DNA from: Microbulbifer variabilis ATCC 700307
GTDB taxonomy: Bacteria; Pseudomonadota; Gammaproteobacteria; Pseudomonadales; Cellvibrionaceae
Direction of reading: 5' to 3'
Length of the DNA stretch: 64,000 nt
Assembly (NCBI RefSeq): GCF_000380565.1
Contig: NZ_AQYJ01000018.1
Coordinates: 1-64,000 of the forward strand
The position numbers were made by a program, and so were the translations under genes. Under the pieces are notes generated by a model. It was given only the letters and a program-made list of their open reading frames with translations. It searched no databases and was not told where the DNA came from. The number at the start of each line of letters is the position of its first letter. Within the stretch, counting starts at the first letter, position 1. Shown piece after piece: positions 53,499 to 64,000 of the stretch.

Positions 53499-54275
53499 CT
53501 AGTATGCCGATAAACCGCCATCCACCGCTAGTGCCTGGCCCGTAACATAAGTCATCTTCGGAGAGAGTAGCATCAACATAGCCGCTACCACTTCTTCAGG
53601 CTCGCCAAGACGCTTCATCGGACAACCCTCGGCGAGAAAAGCCTGTACCTCTTCCGGGCTGGCCCCAGGGGCCTCCACAGAGGTCACCATAGGCGTCAGG
53701 CAATAGAATGGGCAAATGGCATTGACCCGAATGCCATATTTGGCATTTTCCATCGCCGCAGTTTTGGTCAGCCCGATAACCCCATGCTTGGCGGCTGCAT
53801 ATGAGGCAATTTTGGGTGCGCCACCCAGTCCAGCCATAGAGGATACATTGAGCACTACACCGCCACGATCTTTCATTAATGGCAGCTGGTGCTTGAGTCC
53901 GAAAAATACGCCCTTCAGGTTTACATTGTACTGGTGGTCCATCATCGCTTCGTCAGTCTGCTTCAGAGACATCATCGGCGGAGCGATACCGGCATTATTT
54001 ACCGCCATATCCAGGCCACCGAATTCGGACTCAGCCAGTTGCACGAGAGCAACACAATCCGCTTCAGAGGAAACATCACAGCGTTGAGCGCGCACCTGGA
54101 TACCATCACTACCCAGGTCATCGGCGAGTTGCATCAGGCCCTCTTCATTGATATCTCCAAGCACCAGGCGCGCTCCACGAGATCCCAATTCTTTAGCCAG
54201 CAGCTTGCCAAAACCACTGGCGGCGCCAGTAATTAGGGCAACCTGGTTGCCGAAATCCAATATTGGATCTTGCAT
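53499..54275 (-). CDS. Short-chain dehydrogenase/reductase
   Basis: A 258-residue classical SDR starting MQDPILDFGNQVALITG. The cofactor motif ITGAASGFGKLLAK and NNAGIAPP are present, and the catalytic set is S-x-Y-x3-K in LNVSSMAGLGGAPKIASYAA with AKHGVIG. The C-terminal YVTGQALAVDGGLSAY is typical. It probably oxidises or reduces a hydroxyacyl intermediate. The gene overlaps or abuts the next SDR, and the two are clearly co-transcribed. Confidence 0.87.
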   Translation of the reverse strand: MQDPILDFGNQVALITGAASGFGKLLAKELGSRGARLVLGDINEEGLMQLADDLGSDGIQVRAQRCDVSSEADCVALVQLAESEFGGLDMAVNNAGIAPPMMSLKQTDEAMMDHQYNVNLKGVFFGLKHQLPLMKDRGGVVLNVSSMAGLGGAPKIASYAAAKHGVIGLTKTAAMENAKYGIRVNAICPFYCLTPMVTSVEAPGASPEEVQAFLAEGCPMKRLGEPEEVVAAMLMLLSPKMTYVTGQALAVDGGLSAY

Positions 54276-54276
54276 G

Positions 54277-55053
54277 TTAAATTCCCCCACAGGAAGTCAT
54301 TCCGCCATCCACCACTACACATTCCCCCGTGGTGTAACTGGACGCATCAGAAACTAAGTAGAGCACAGTGCCCGCCATCTCCTCAGGCTCAGCGTGACGA
54401 TGCATGGGGATATGGCCGATTGCAGTTTTATAAATATCCTCGTGAGTAAAAAGCGCCCCGGCAAACTTGGTTTTGGTCAGCCCAGGCAATAGGGCATTAA
54501 CACGGATATTGAACTGGGCACATTCCTTGGCAAAGGCTTTGGTCATATTGACTACTGCCGCCTTGGTGATGGAGTAGATCCCCTGGCCCACGCCAGGCTG
54601 CAGGGCATTCACGGAGGCAGTATTCACAATCACACCACCACCTTGTTCGCGCATCAACTTGCCCGCCTCCACAGACATAAAGAAATAGCCGCGAATATTC
54701 ACTTCAACCGTTTTTTCAAATGCCGCAAGATCGGTATCGAGGATATGACCAAAGTAGGGGTTGGTAGCCGCATTGTTGACCAGGATATCCAGCCGCCCGA
54801 AGCGCTCGCGAACATCGGAAAATACTTTCTGGATGTCTTCCATATTGCCTATATGGCAGGGCATCGCTTCTGCTTTACCACCGGCATCGACAATCGCATC
54901 AGCAACGGCTTGGCAGCCTTCGATTTTCCGGCTGGATACCAATACATGGGCGCCCTGCTCTGCCAGCAGTTTTGCAATTGCCTCACCAATGCCTCGGCTC
55001 GCACCGGTTACCAGAGCAATTTTTCCGGTGAGATCAAAAAGACTCTTTGCCAT
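54277..55053 (-). CDS. Short-chain dehydrogenase/reductase
   Basis: A 258-residue classical SDR with VTGASRGIGEAIAKLL, NNAATNPYFGHI, NTASVNALQPGVGQGIYSITK (Ser, Tyr, Lys) and YTTGECVVVDGGM. Close to FabG-like and 3-hydroxyacyl dehydrogenases. It lies one base after the other SDR's start region. Two SDRs in one operon suggest oxidation at two positions, or successive redox steps, on the acyl chain. Confidence 0.87.
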   Translation of the reverse strand: MAKSLFDLTGKIALVTGASRGIGEAIAKLLAEQGAHVLVSSRKIEGCQAVADAIVDAGGKAEAMPCHIGNMEDIQKVFSDVRERFGRLDILVNNAATNPYFGHILDTDLAAFEKTVEVNIRGYFFMSVEAGKLMREQGGGVIVNTASVNALQPGVGQGIYSITKAAVVNMTKAFAKECAQFNIRVNALLPGLTKTKFAGALFTHEDIYKTAIGHIPMHRHAEPEEMAGTVLYLVSDASSYTTGECVVVDGGMTSCGGI

Positions 55054-55111
55054 TTTTTATCCTTATCATTTTCCCAAAAGCGAAATAAATTGTATCGAGA
55101 TGACCTTCTAA

Positions 55112-56167
55112 CTAACTCGCCTCGCTGGCGATGCTCATTGCCGTTTGTGCCAGTGGCGCCACCAGCGCGCCAAGGCTCGCCGCATTGCGATTTGAGGCGT
55201 TTCCATCCTGTGCGCGCTTGGCTACTCCCTGGACTATCGCCGCCAGGCGGAAAAAACTAAACGCTAAATAAAAAGGCCAGTGATCAATGCCCTCAATCCC
55301 CATACGCTCACAATACTTGGCCACATAAGCCTGCTCCGAGGGAATACCCAGCGAAGCAATATCCATCCCCAATAACCCGGACATCTTGTCGCCCCCAGCA
55401 GGCATACGCATTTGCATGCACTGATAGGCAAGATCCGCAAACGGGTGGCCCAAAGTAGAAAGCTCCCAGTCCAGCAGCGCGATAACTTTGGGTTCTTTAG
55501 GATGGAAAATCATATTGTCGAGGCGGTAATCACCGTGTACCAGAGCTACCCGACCATCGTCTTCCGGTAGCGCACTGCCAAGCCATTCGATCAACTCTTC
55601 CATCGCCGCAATAGACTGTGTCTCGGAAGCCCGATATTGCCCCGTCCAACGCTCCAGCTGCCGCTGAAAATAATTTCCTGGGCGGCCGTAATCAGATAAC
55701 CCCAAAGAGTCGATGTCGAGACTATGTAAAGCAGCGAGTACTCGATTCATTTCATCGTACATCGCACTGCGCGCAGGGGCGTCCACTTCGGGAATTGAAG
55801 CATTCCAGAAGATCCGCCCCTCACAGTATTCCATCAGGTAAAACATGGAACCGATCAAATCCCGGTCTTCACATAAATGAAAAACCTTGGGTACCGGTAC
55901 ATCAGTATCAGCCAAAGCAGACATAACACGGTATTCACGATCCACAGCATGAGCGGATTTCAATAGTTTTCCCGGGGGCTGCCGGCGCAATACATAGGTA
56001 TTTGAAGGGGTTTCCAGCTTAAAGGTGGGATTGGATTGACCCCCAGAGAATTTACTCACTTTCAGTGGCCCGGAAAAACCTTCAACATTTGCGCTGAGGT
56101 ATTCGCGCAACTTTTCCAGTGGCAAAGCTTCCACCGAACTACGGGATTCCTTTACTGTTTCAGACAT
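55112..56167 (-). CDS. APH-family kinase linked to acyl-CoA dehydrogenase (LvaA/ACAD10-11 kinase type)
   Basis: A 351-residue aminoglycoside-phosphotransferase-fold protein. Conserved motifs are [20 protein letters not shown] (nucleotide loop region), [16 protein letters not shown] (catalytic Asp, then Asn) and [19 protein letters not shown] (metal-binding Asp). This subgroup is the one fused to acyl-CoA dehydrogenase in ACAD10/ACAD11 and related to LvaA, which phosphorylates 4-hydroxyacyl-CoA. Its end overlaps the start of the dehydrogenase gene region by 8 bp. Not an antibiotic resistance enzyme. Confidence 0.85.
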   Translation of the reverse strand: MSETVKESRSSVEALPLEKLREYLSANVEGFSGPLKVSKFSGGQSNPTFKLETPSNTYVLRRQPPGKLLKSAHAVDREYRVMSALADTDVPVPKVFHLCEDRDLIGSMFYLMEYCEGRIFWNASIPEVDAPARSAMYDEMNRVLAALHSLDIDSLGLSDYGRPGNYFQRQLERWTGQYRASETQSIAAMEELIEWLGSALPEDDGRVALVHGDYRLDNMIFHPKEPKVIALLDWELSTLGHPFADLAYQCMQMRMPAGGDKMSGLLGMDIASLGIPSEQAYVAKYCERMGIEGIDHWPFYLAFSFFRLAAIVQGVAKRAQDGNASNRNAASLGALVAPLAQTAMSIASEAS

Positions 56168-57392
56168 GCTCCTCTCCCTGTGCAGTCTCTATGGCATAAC
56201 GCGCAGCCAGGTTGCGTCCCAACTGCATCATATGCACTTGGTCCGGTCCATCGGCTAAACGGATAGTGCGCGCGTAAGCATAATGGTGGGCCAAGCTATA
56301 GTCCTGGCTCAACCCTGCCGCACCGTGAATCTGGATAGCGCGGTCAATCACCTTGCAGGCCATTTGCGGTGCAACAATTTTAATCATGGCGATCAGGTCT
56401 TTGGCCGCTTTATTGCCAAGCCGATCCATTTGCGCTGCAGCTTTTAAAGTTAGCAGACGCGCCTGCTCAATTTCACAGGCAGACTTGGCAATATCCTCCC
56501 GCACAGACCCCTGTTTGCTCATGGGGCGACCAAACACAATACGTTTTTCCGCGCGGCTTGCCATCATTTCCAGGGCGCGCTGGGCCTGGCCAATCAGGCG
56601 CATGCAATGGTGAATTCTGCCCGGCCCCAAACGTCCCTGAGCTATTTCAAAACCACGCCCTTCTCCGCGAATCAGGTTAGACGCGGGCACCCGCACATTA
56701 TCAAAGATCACCTCCGCATGACCTTCCGGGGCATCATCGTAACCAAATACCCGCATGGGCCGAATTATTTTTACCCCAGGGGTATCGGTGGGAACCAGGA
56801 TTTGAGATTGCTGGCGGTGCCGATCCGGATTAGCGGGATCGGTCTTGCCCATAACAATCATGACCTTACAGCGCTTATTCATCAGGCCACTAATATAAAA
56901 TTTATGACCATTAATCACATATTCATCGCCATCGCGCACGATGGAAGTTTCAATGTTCGTGGCGTCGGAAGAGGCTACCCTGGGTTCGGTCATGGCGAAT
57001 GCCGAGCGAATATTGCCTTCCAGCAATGGCCTCAGCCAGGTTTCCCGTTGCGCTTCCGATCCGTACTGGGTCAGTACTTCCATATTCCCGGTATCCGGGG
57101 CGCTGCAATTAAAAACTTCTGAGGCAAATAAGACCTTCCCCATCTCTTCCGCCAAAGGCGCATATTCCAAGTTGGTAAGGCCGGCACCATAGCGGGAGTC
57201 GGGTAAGAATAAATTCCACAGCTCAGCCTCCCGGGCCTTTTCTTTTAAAACCTCCATAATAGGGGGCTCGCCCCAGGGATCATCCTGTAACTGCTGAATA
57301 TAAGTACTCTCAGCAGGATATACATATTCCTGCATAAAGCTCTTGAGCCGCTCCAACAGGCCCTTTACCTTTTCTGAATATTCAAACTCCAT
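56160..57392 (-). CDS. Acyl-CoA dehydrogenase family protein
   Basis: A 410-residue flavoprotein. N-terminal helical domain to about 130, then [20 protein letters not shown] (flavin-binding strand), [15 protein letters not shown] [40 protein letters not shown] and [20 protein letters not shown] near the active-site region. In this subfamily (ACAD11-like) the enzyme can eliminate phosphate from a 4-phosphoacyl-CoA instead of oxidising a saturated chain. The adjacent kinase gene supports that reading. Confidence 0.87.
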   Translation of the reverse strand: MEFEYSEKVKGLLERLKSFMQEYVYPAESTYIQQLQDDPWGEPPIMEVLKEKAREAELWNLFLPDSRYGAGLTNLEYAPLAEEMGKVLFASEVFNCSAPDTGNMEVLTQYGSEAQRETWLRPLLEGNIRSAFAMTEPRVASSDATNIETSIVRDGDEYVINGHKFYISGLMNKRCKVMIVMGKTDPANPDRHRQQSQILVPTDTPGVKIIRPMRVFGYDDAPEGHAEVIFDNVRVPASNLIRGEGRGFEIAQGRLGPGRIHHCMRLIGQAQRALEMMASRAEKRIVFGRPMSKQGSVREDIAKSACEIEQARLLTLKAAAQMDRLGNKAAKDLIAMIKIVAPQMACKVIDRAIQIHGAAGLSQDYSLAHHYAYARTIRLADGPDQVHMMQLGRNLAARYAIETAQGEEHV

Positions 57393-57427
57393 GTCTTCTC
57401 ACCTTTAATTGCGTTGTAGGTTTTAAT

Positions 57428-58105
57428 TCAGCTGTAAGTCACGGAAGTGTGGCGCTCCTCTCTCTCCAAATGAGGCACGTGGTTAAAACTGTTCAAGCTA
57501 AGGCCCTGCCCTGCGCTAGAGAAAAAACGGGTAGTGCCGGTATTCTGTATCTGCATGTTGAGTTTGATCACCGACTCGGGAGGACCTCCCAATACCTGCC
57601 GCACCATCATGGCAATAGCCCCACCGGAACTGACTACCAGGGTTTTACTGCCTTTGGGGGTATCGCTGATGAAATTCAAAACTTCACGAATGCGATTTTC
57701 GAATGCCTGCCAACTCTCTGCAGGAGCAATTTCCCCTGCGGACCAGGCGAGCATGCCCTGCATCAAAAAACGGTAAAAATCGGCACGGGGTGCTTTGGGG
57801 CCGGGGGTAGCTGCGGAATTTTTTTCACTGTAAAGACGCGCCACCTCATGGAAATTAAATTCATCCAACTGGGAAACTACCGTCAAGTGGCTGTCTAAAT
57901 CGATGCCAAGACCTTCGCAAATGCCCACGGTGGTCTGCCGGTGGCGGCGCAGGCTGCCACATAAAATCCGGTCAAATTTCTGGCCAGTCTTCCGCCAGTA
58001 TTCTCCCAGCCAGCGGGATTGCTGCCAGCCAACATCGGAGAGATTGTCGTAATCATCGGCGCCGAAGGACGCCTGTCCATGGCGCACCACAATTGATTCG
58101 GCCAC
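57428..58105 (-). CDS. Histidine phosphatase family protein
   Basis: A 225-residue phosphoglycerate-mutase-like protein with the catalytic motif IVVRHGQASFG (5-15), a second Arg in LCGSLRRHRQT and the catalytic second His replaced by the VVSSGGAIAMM segment, where a H is expected in many members (GHG-type). It is the first gene of the operon. A phosphatase together with a kinase may be a proofreading pair, or act on a side product; its substrate is unknown. Confidence 0.8.
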   Translation of the reverse strand: MAESIVVRHGQASFGADDYDNLSDVGWQQSRWLGEYWRKTGQKFDRILCGSLRRHRQTTVGICEGLGIDLDSHLTVVSQLDEFNFHEVARLYSEKNSAATPGPKAPRADFYRFLMQGMLAWSAGEIAPAESWQAFENRIREVLNFISDTPKGSKTLVVSSGGAIAMMVRQVLGGPPESVIKLNMQIQNTGTTRFFSSAGQGLSLNSFNHVPHLEREERHTSVTYS

Positions 58106-58213
58106 AGCGAGTTCCTCTTTTTATGGAGCTCCAACCCTAGCCCTCTCGTTTGAATCATCAAAGTTTATTATGCGAATATGTGATCATTCACAATGGTTAT
58201 GAATGGGGCACTT

Positions 58214-59107
58214 ATGCAGCTGCAAAAAATGGATATGAACCTGTTCCTGGTTCTGGAGGCCATTTATAGCGCGGGCAACCTCACCCGTGCGGCTGAACAG
58301 TTGCATATCACCCAACCTGCGGTGAGTAATGCTTTGGCACGACTGCGCCGTACCCTGGACGACCCACTATTTATTCGCGGCCCATCCGGCATGACTCCCA
58401 CCCCCCTTACGGAATCCATTATGCCCAGGGTGCAGCAGGCCCTTTCCCTGCTTGGTACCAGCCTGAATGAACACCGCCAGTTCAACCCCGCCCTGGCACG
58501 CAAAACATTGCGACTGTCTATGAACGATATGGCAGAAACCCTGTTGCTACCGCCCCTCTTGGAACGCCTGGAAAAAGAGGCGCCGGGTGTAACAGTAGAG
58601 TCATTCCACGTACCCAGGGATCAGCTGGCAAAAGAACTGGCCGCCAATACGTTGGATTTCGCCCTGGATATTCCTCTGGCAACAGCACCCCAGCTGCAGC
58701 AACAGCGCCTGCACCAAGACCGCTATCTCTGTATGTTGCGCAATGGGCACCCCTTGGCCGGGGAGTCAAGCCTGACACTGGATCAATATCTACAGCTGGA
58801 ACATATCCATGTCTCCAGTAGGCGCACGGGTCCTGGGTTGGCAGATATAGCTCTGAACAAACTGGGGCGGCGACGCAATATCAAACTTCGAGTACAGCAC
58901 TACCGAGTGGCGCCTTTGGTAGTGTTACGTACCGACTTGGCTCTAACAGTACCGGCGAGTCTGGCCAGTCAATATTCTGCCCGTCTATTCGAGCTGCCAT
59001 TCCAAATACCCCTGATGGACTGGCACCTGTTGTGGCACAAAAATCTACACGAAGATCCCGCCAATCGCTGGCTGCGAGAGCAGCTTCTCGCGGTTTTGGC
59101 TGTGTAA
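58214..59107 (+). CDS. LysR-family transcriptional regulator
   Basis: A 297-residue regulator starting MQLQKMDMNLFLVLEAIYSA. The helix-turn-helix is NLTRAAEQLHITQPAVSNAL, followed by ARLRRTLDDPLFIRG, and a periplasmic-binding-like effector domain from about residue 90. It is divergent from the acyl-CoA operon with about 108 bp between starts, so it most likely controls that operon and itself. The frame is open seven codons upstream, but MQLQKMDMN fits the family. Confidence 0.9.
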   Translation: MQLQKMDMNLFLVLEAIYSAGNLTRAAEQLHITQPAVSNALARLRRTLDDPLFIRGPSGMTPTPLTESIMPRVQQALSLLGTSLNEHRQFNPALARKTLRLSMNDMAETLLLPPLLERLEKEAPGVTVESFHVPRDQLAKELAANTLDFALDIPLATAPQLQQQRLHQDRYLCMLRNGHPLAGESSLTLDQYLQLEHIHVSSRRTGPGLADIALNKLGRRRNIKLRVQHYRVAPLVVLRTDLALTVPASLASQYSARLFELPFQIPLMDWHLLWHKNLHEDPANRWLREQLLAVLAV

Positions 59108-59154
59108 ATAAACAGATGAAAATCCCTTTAAAAACAGACATCTCCGCCAAATGA

Positions 59155-61356
<2,202 letters not shown>

Positions 61357-61357
61357 A

Positions 61358-61390
61358 AAATTCCCCGGCAATATTCTTGTCGGGGAATTT
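61358..61390 (+). terminator. Terminator after fadH, first hairpin
   Basis: AAATTCCCCG and CGGGGAATTT form a perfect 10-bp stem with a 13-nt loop right after the fadH stop. Confidence 0.8.
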
Positions 61391-61404
61391 CTCTATCAAA
61401 TCAG

Positions 61405-61447
61405 AACGGGAAACTCCATCTGCTTATTATTGGATTTCCCGTTTTTT
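61405..61447 (+). terminator. Terminator after fadH, second hairpin
   Basis: AACGGGAAA and TTTCCCGTT pair over a 21-nt loop and are followed by TTTT. Together with the first hairpin it forms a tandem terminator facing the convergent MFS gene. Confidence 0.65.
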
Positions 61448-61509
61448 ATGCCTCACAGATACCTTTCTATTTATATATCCGAAAAACGTTTTATTTAGGG
61501 TGCCTTTTA

Positions 61510-62781
61510 CTATCCAGTGGCTTTGGCACTTTCACCTGAAGAGATTGTCGGCTCTTCCCGTTCCGGCCAGTGTGGGCGGGAGAGGTAGGCTGTTGTGCGA
61601 TAAAGCACGAATACTACACCGCAAAGCGCGAGCAACATCCAATAAAGCGTCGGTCCACCCCACCACTCTAAAACCACCCCTCCAGCCAGTGGGGCCAAGG
61701 CCCAACCGAGAGCGTAAAAGGAAGAGGCCCCAAAATAGGTACCGCGTAAATGCTCAGGCGCCAACCGGTCTATCTGTACACTCATGGTTGGAAAGAGAAT
61801 CGCTTCAGCCAAACTGAGGACAAAGGTCGCCCCCATCCAGCCCCAAAACCAGTGCACCGGATTGAGGGCAAACCACATTTGTGCCGCGGCTAATATCACC
61901 AGCCCGATCATAATTCGCCCATTAATATCCAGCTTGCGCATCAACTGCATAAGTGGAAACTGCAATAATACGATGGTCATTGCGTTCACAAAAATCATGC
62001 TGGATATCAGCTCAACCAATCGCGGAGCCTCTGCCCGTGTCAGATATTGCACCAGACTGGAATCCATATGGGCATAGATAAACATCGTGAGGATATTGGC
62101 AACAATCACAACCATAAACACCTGATCCCTGCGCAATATCGACAGGGTACTGCCTAAATCGACAGAGCCATCACCATTGCTCTTTGCGAGCTGTCCCGTC
62201 TCTGTTTTTGCAAATCCCCAAATAAACGCCAGTGCCAGGAGCAAATAACTGAGAGAAGTTAAGCCAAAGGTGGACTGCTGCGCACTGAGCCCCGCCCATA
62301 CACCAACAATAGGCCCTAATGCGGCTCCCGCATTAATAAGGAAATAACGCAGCTGCAGGGCCAACTCACGACTTGCCTGGTTATCCATTAAGTCACCAAT
62401 CAAGGCGCTTGCTGGCGGCTCCCAAACAGCACGACCGATTGAACAAAGGGTCATTGCCAGAATAAATCCCGGTAATGTCTGGGTTACTGCCAACAGGGCA
62501 AAAGAACATAAGTTAATTGCAGAACCCAGTAACAGAATATTTCTACGCCCATAACGGTCAGATAGTGCACCCACATAAAAGCCCAGCAAAGCCGCACCAA
62601 CTGCTGAAGCACTGAGAATTAAACCTATTTCCGCTGCCCCCAACTCAAACTTATTAAAGAGAAGAATGGCCAGAAAAGGCCAAACCATAAAGTAAGTGCC
62701 ACGGCTAAAAAAACTGCCTATTAATATTATCCAGACCAGAGGAGGAAAACTCCTGAGGTTCTGCCACCAATTCCAACGCAT
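61510..62781 (-). CDS. MFS transporter
   Basis: A 423-residue permease with 12 predicted membrane helices. The loop 2-3 motif is GALSDRYGRRNILLLG (major facilitator signature), and the N-terminal region FFSRGTYFMVWPFLAILLFN begins helix 1. It resembles drug/metabolite efflux permeases of the MdtH type. Substrate unknown. It starts next to the intergenic region that holds the putative small RNA. Confidence 0.87.
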   Translation of the reverse strand: MRWNWWQNLRSFPPLVWIILIGSFFSRGTYFMVWPFLAILLFNKFELGAAEIGLILSASAVGAALLGFYVGALSDRYGRRNILLLGSAINLCSFALLAVTQTLPGFILAMTLCSIGRAVWEPPASALIGDLMDNQASRELALQLRYFLINAGAALGPIVGVWAGLSAQQSTFGLTSLSYLLLALAFIWGFAKTETGQLAKSNGDGSVDLGSTLSILRRDQVFMVVIVANILTMFIYAHMDSSLVQYLTRAEAPRLVELISSMIFVNAMTIVLLQFPLMQLMRKLDINGRIMIGLVILAAAQMWFALNPVHWFWGWMGATFVLSLAEAILFPTMSVQIDRLAPEHLRGTYFGASSFYALGWALAPLAGGVVLEWWGGPTLYWMLLALCGVVFVLYRTTAYLSRPHWPEREEPTISSGESAKATG

Positions 62782-62987
62782 TACCTAATACTCCACATCA
62801 ATTTCTTCCTTGTTCTCAAATAGCCCTTTCAGGCTCTTTGAACTCCGCGCCAAACAGCAAGACCTAAGCAAAAATCAGGGAAAACAGCCTTTCTCACAGG
62901 CCTAATGCCCATGTATCGCCTTTAAAGTCGACAGGGTAATCAACCGCGAGGGCCAATATCTTATTAGTCGGTTAATAATTTTCTGAC

Positions 62988-63142
62988 AAAAAACCCGAAA
63001 GGATCGCCTTTCGGGTTTTAGGGATTGGCAAGCGTATAACCTGCAAAATCATTCAACCTGGATATTAACCCTCCTAAATAGCCTGAGGGTTAATTATGAG
63101 AACCTTCGGCACTTTGCGTGCCTTCCATTCTTCAGCGCGGTA
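62988..63142 (-). ncRNA. Candidate small RNA
   Basis: On the minus strand a promoter-like pair TTTTCA (63172-63177), 17-bp spacer and TAGTAT (63149-63154) precedes a roughly 155-nt region with three stem-loops. These are GGCAC-GCAAA-GTGCC (63108-63122), a perfect 9-bp TTAACCCTC/GAGGGTTAA (63065-63093) and a 12-bp GC-rich terminator AAACCCGAAAGG/CCTTTCGGGTTT with a T-run at 62988-63018. The promoter matches consensus only moderately. No coding frame fits. Confidence 0.5.
62991..63018 (-). terminator. Strong intrinsic terminator
   Basis: A perfect 12-bp stem with a 4-nt loop (ATCG). On the minus strand it is followed by TTTTTT in all, on the plus strand by TTTT. It lies between divergent protein genes, so it must end some other transcript. 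Confidence 0.85.
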
Positions 63143-63357
63143 TCCCCAATACTATCCAAGTTAATTAGTTTTGAAAACCCAATTTTCTTTGTTCATAAAA
63201 AATTTATCTGGGAACAACTTATCATTCGATATTTCTCCCATTACCGGCAGGATCTGTACGTAAGTCTATACTCCAGCAGGAAAGTCCTCCCGTAGTTATC
63301 ACAGAAATAAAAACCGTAATTTCTGCCAACTCGGAATCCAGAGAGAACAATAGCGAC

Positions 63358-64000
63358 ATGTCCCTATCCAGCATGCTGATGCAGGCGCGCCCCTTGGTAG
63401 AGCGGGCACTGCGTGAGGTCAGTCCACCCTATACGCTTTTTTTTTCAATTAGTGATGCCAAGCATCGTGCTGAAGTACGACATTCTCATGCAAAAGATTT
63501 TCCAAGTGCTTGGCAGGAGCTCGCTCAAAATACCCGTAGGGCTGCACAACAGTCAAAAATGGAGCCCTGCTGGCTGCGAATAGATTGGGTGACCCGCAGG
63601 AGTACGATGACTCTGGCCGGTTTGCATGAACTTCTACAGGACACCAAGCGCTCCTACTTCCGCTACGGTCTCGCACTGGATGTCAATTGCAAAATTGCTT
63701 TCCTCGAACAGGAACTCAATGGAAACGCCATGCTCTATGGCGGCAACAAAATCGACCACGCATTCCTCAACGAAAAGAATTTCCTCTCCTACTATAAAAA
63801 ACGTTTTCCTCAGCAGGGCGACCTGAATCTATCTGAAGAGCGCAGTGTCGTGCTTCTCTCTACTGAAGGGCTGTTCTGCGAAAAAGATCGGGAACCTGTG
63901 TACTTATACGAAGCGGGATTAAATGCCGGGCGACGGATTATCGACAAACTGGGCGACGAGCAGGTAACAAAGCTTATTAGAAGCGGCAGTCATTACCTGG
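63358..64000 (+). CDS. Unrecognised protein, truncated by the window edge
   Basis: From ATG 63358 the frame stays open for 214 codons to the end of the window. The start reads MSLSSMLMQARPLVERALRE, followed by YTLFFSISDAKHRAEVRHSH, LRIDWVTRRSTMTLAGLHEL and YLYEAGLNAGRRIIDKLGDE. No signal peptide or membrane helix is seen in this part. Codon use looks native and the frame is uninterrupted, so it is surely coding. I do not recognise the family, and the missing C-terminus may carry the deciding domain. Confidence 0.75.
   Translation, partial: MSLSSMLMQARPLVERALREVSPPYTLFFSISDAKHRAEVRHSHAKDFPSAWQELAQNTRRAAQQSKMEPCWLRIDWVTRRSTMTLAGLHELLQDTKRSYFRYGLALDVNCKIAFLEQELNGNAMLYGGNKIDHAFLNEKNFLSYYKKRFPQQGDLNLSEERSVVLLSTEGLFCEKDREPVYLYEAGLNAGRRIIDKLGDEQVTKLIRSGSHYL

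Larger units (their letters stand above)
62782..63357. other. Divergent intergenic region containing a terminator and hairpins
   Basis: About 576 bp between divergently oriented protein genes. No protein gene is seen. It contains a strong terminator at 62991-63018 that neither flanking gene needs, and two other hairpins; see the ncRNA candidate. Confidence 0.6.

Noticed and set aside
55112..56167. Aminoglycoside resistance gene
   Set aside because: The fold is shared with resistance kinases, but motifs and operon context belong to the acyl-CoA-dehydrogenase-linked subgroup.

Overview
The window looks like chromosome from a marine gammaproteobacterium of the Cellvibrionales type, probably Microbulbifer or a close relative. 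This is inferred from recognisable protein families and gene order, not from a database match. Both edges carry core housekeeping genes of moderate-to-high GC with conserved synteny. The middle is a more AT-rich accessory region full of damaged genes.

Layout. (1) 1-11.7 kb, all leftward: the leader and promoters of an rRNA operon whose 16S gene lies off the left edge, tRNA-Ser(GCU), csrA, lysC, alaS, a HIT-family hydrolase, a Trm112-type protein, an alpha/beta hydrolase, a class I aldolase, glpK, recX, recA (with a LexA box) and pncC. This is the familiar recA-recX-alaS-csrA neighbourhood with extra genes between recX and alaS. (2) 12.2-29.2 kb, leftward: a Wzx/Wzy-type O-antigen or capsule locus. 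It holds wzz, wzx, a nitroreductase-like gene, a pyruvyl transferase, wzy, two glycosyltransferases, three genes for UDP-L-FucNAc, a 4-reductase, a WecA/WbpL-type initiating transferase, a PglD-like acetyltransferase and a WbpM-type dehydratase. (3) 29.2-39.3 kb: a mixed, gene-poor stretch with a GNAT, a DTW-domain tRNA enzyme, a tetR gene broken by a 14-bp duplication, a TauE/TauD-like pair, a GST, a PTPS/QueD enzyme, folE, and a second csrA-like gene with a premature stop. (4) 39.5-43.1 kb: an integrase-less integron cassette array with four attC-like sites, interrupted by a degenerate IS3-family element. (5) 43.4-44.7 kb: a prophage scrap with tail-gene fragments and a truncated, frameshifted integrase that ends one base before mutS.

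(6) 44.7-50.6 kb, core again: mutS, fdxA, a deacetylase-like protein, a DUF1328 protein, an AhpD-like protein and dinB with a LexA box. In related bacteria pncC and mutS are near neighbours pointing apart. Here about 33 kb of surface-polysaccharide and mobile DNA separates them, so that junction looks like an insertion hotspot. (7) 50.9-52.9 kb: an ECF-like sigma factor, a likely membrane anti-sigma protein, a lipase-like protein and a small beta-sandwich protein. (8) 52.9-59.1 kb: a leftward acyl-CoA operon (histidine phosphatase, acyl-CoA dehydrogenase, APH-type kinase, two SDRs, MaoC) with a divergent LysR regulator. The kinase plus dehydrogenase pair resembles the split ACAD10/11 or levulinate (Lva) logic for 4-hydroxyacyl-CoA breakdown. 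(9) 59.3-64 kb: fadH-like dienoyl-CoA reductase, an MFS exporter, an intergenic region with the structure of a small RNA gene, and the start of an unrecognised gene cut by the window edge.
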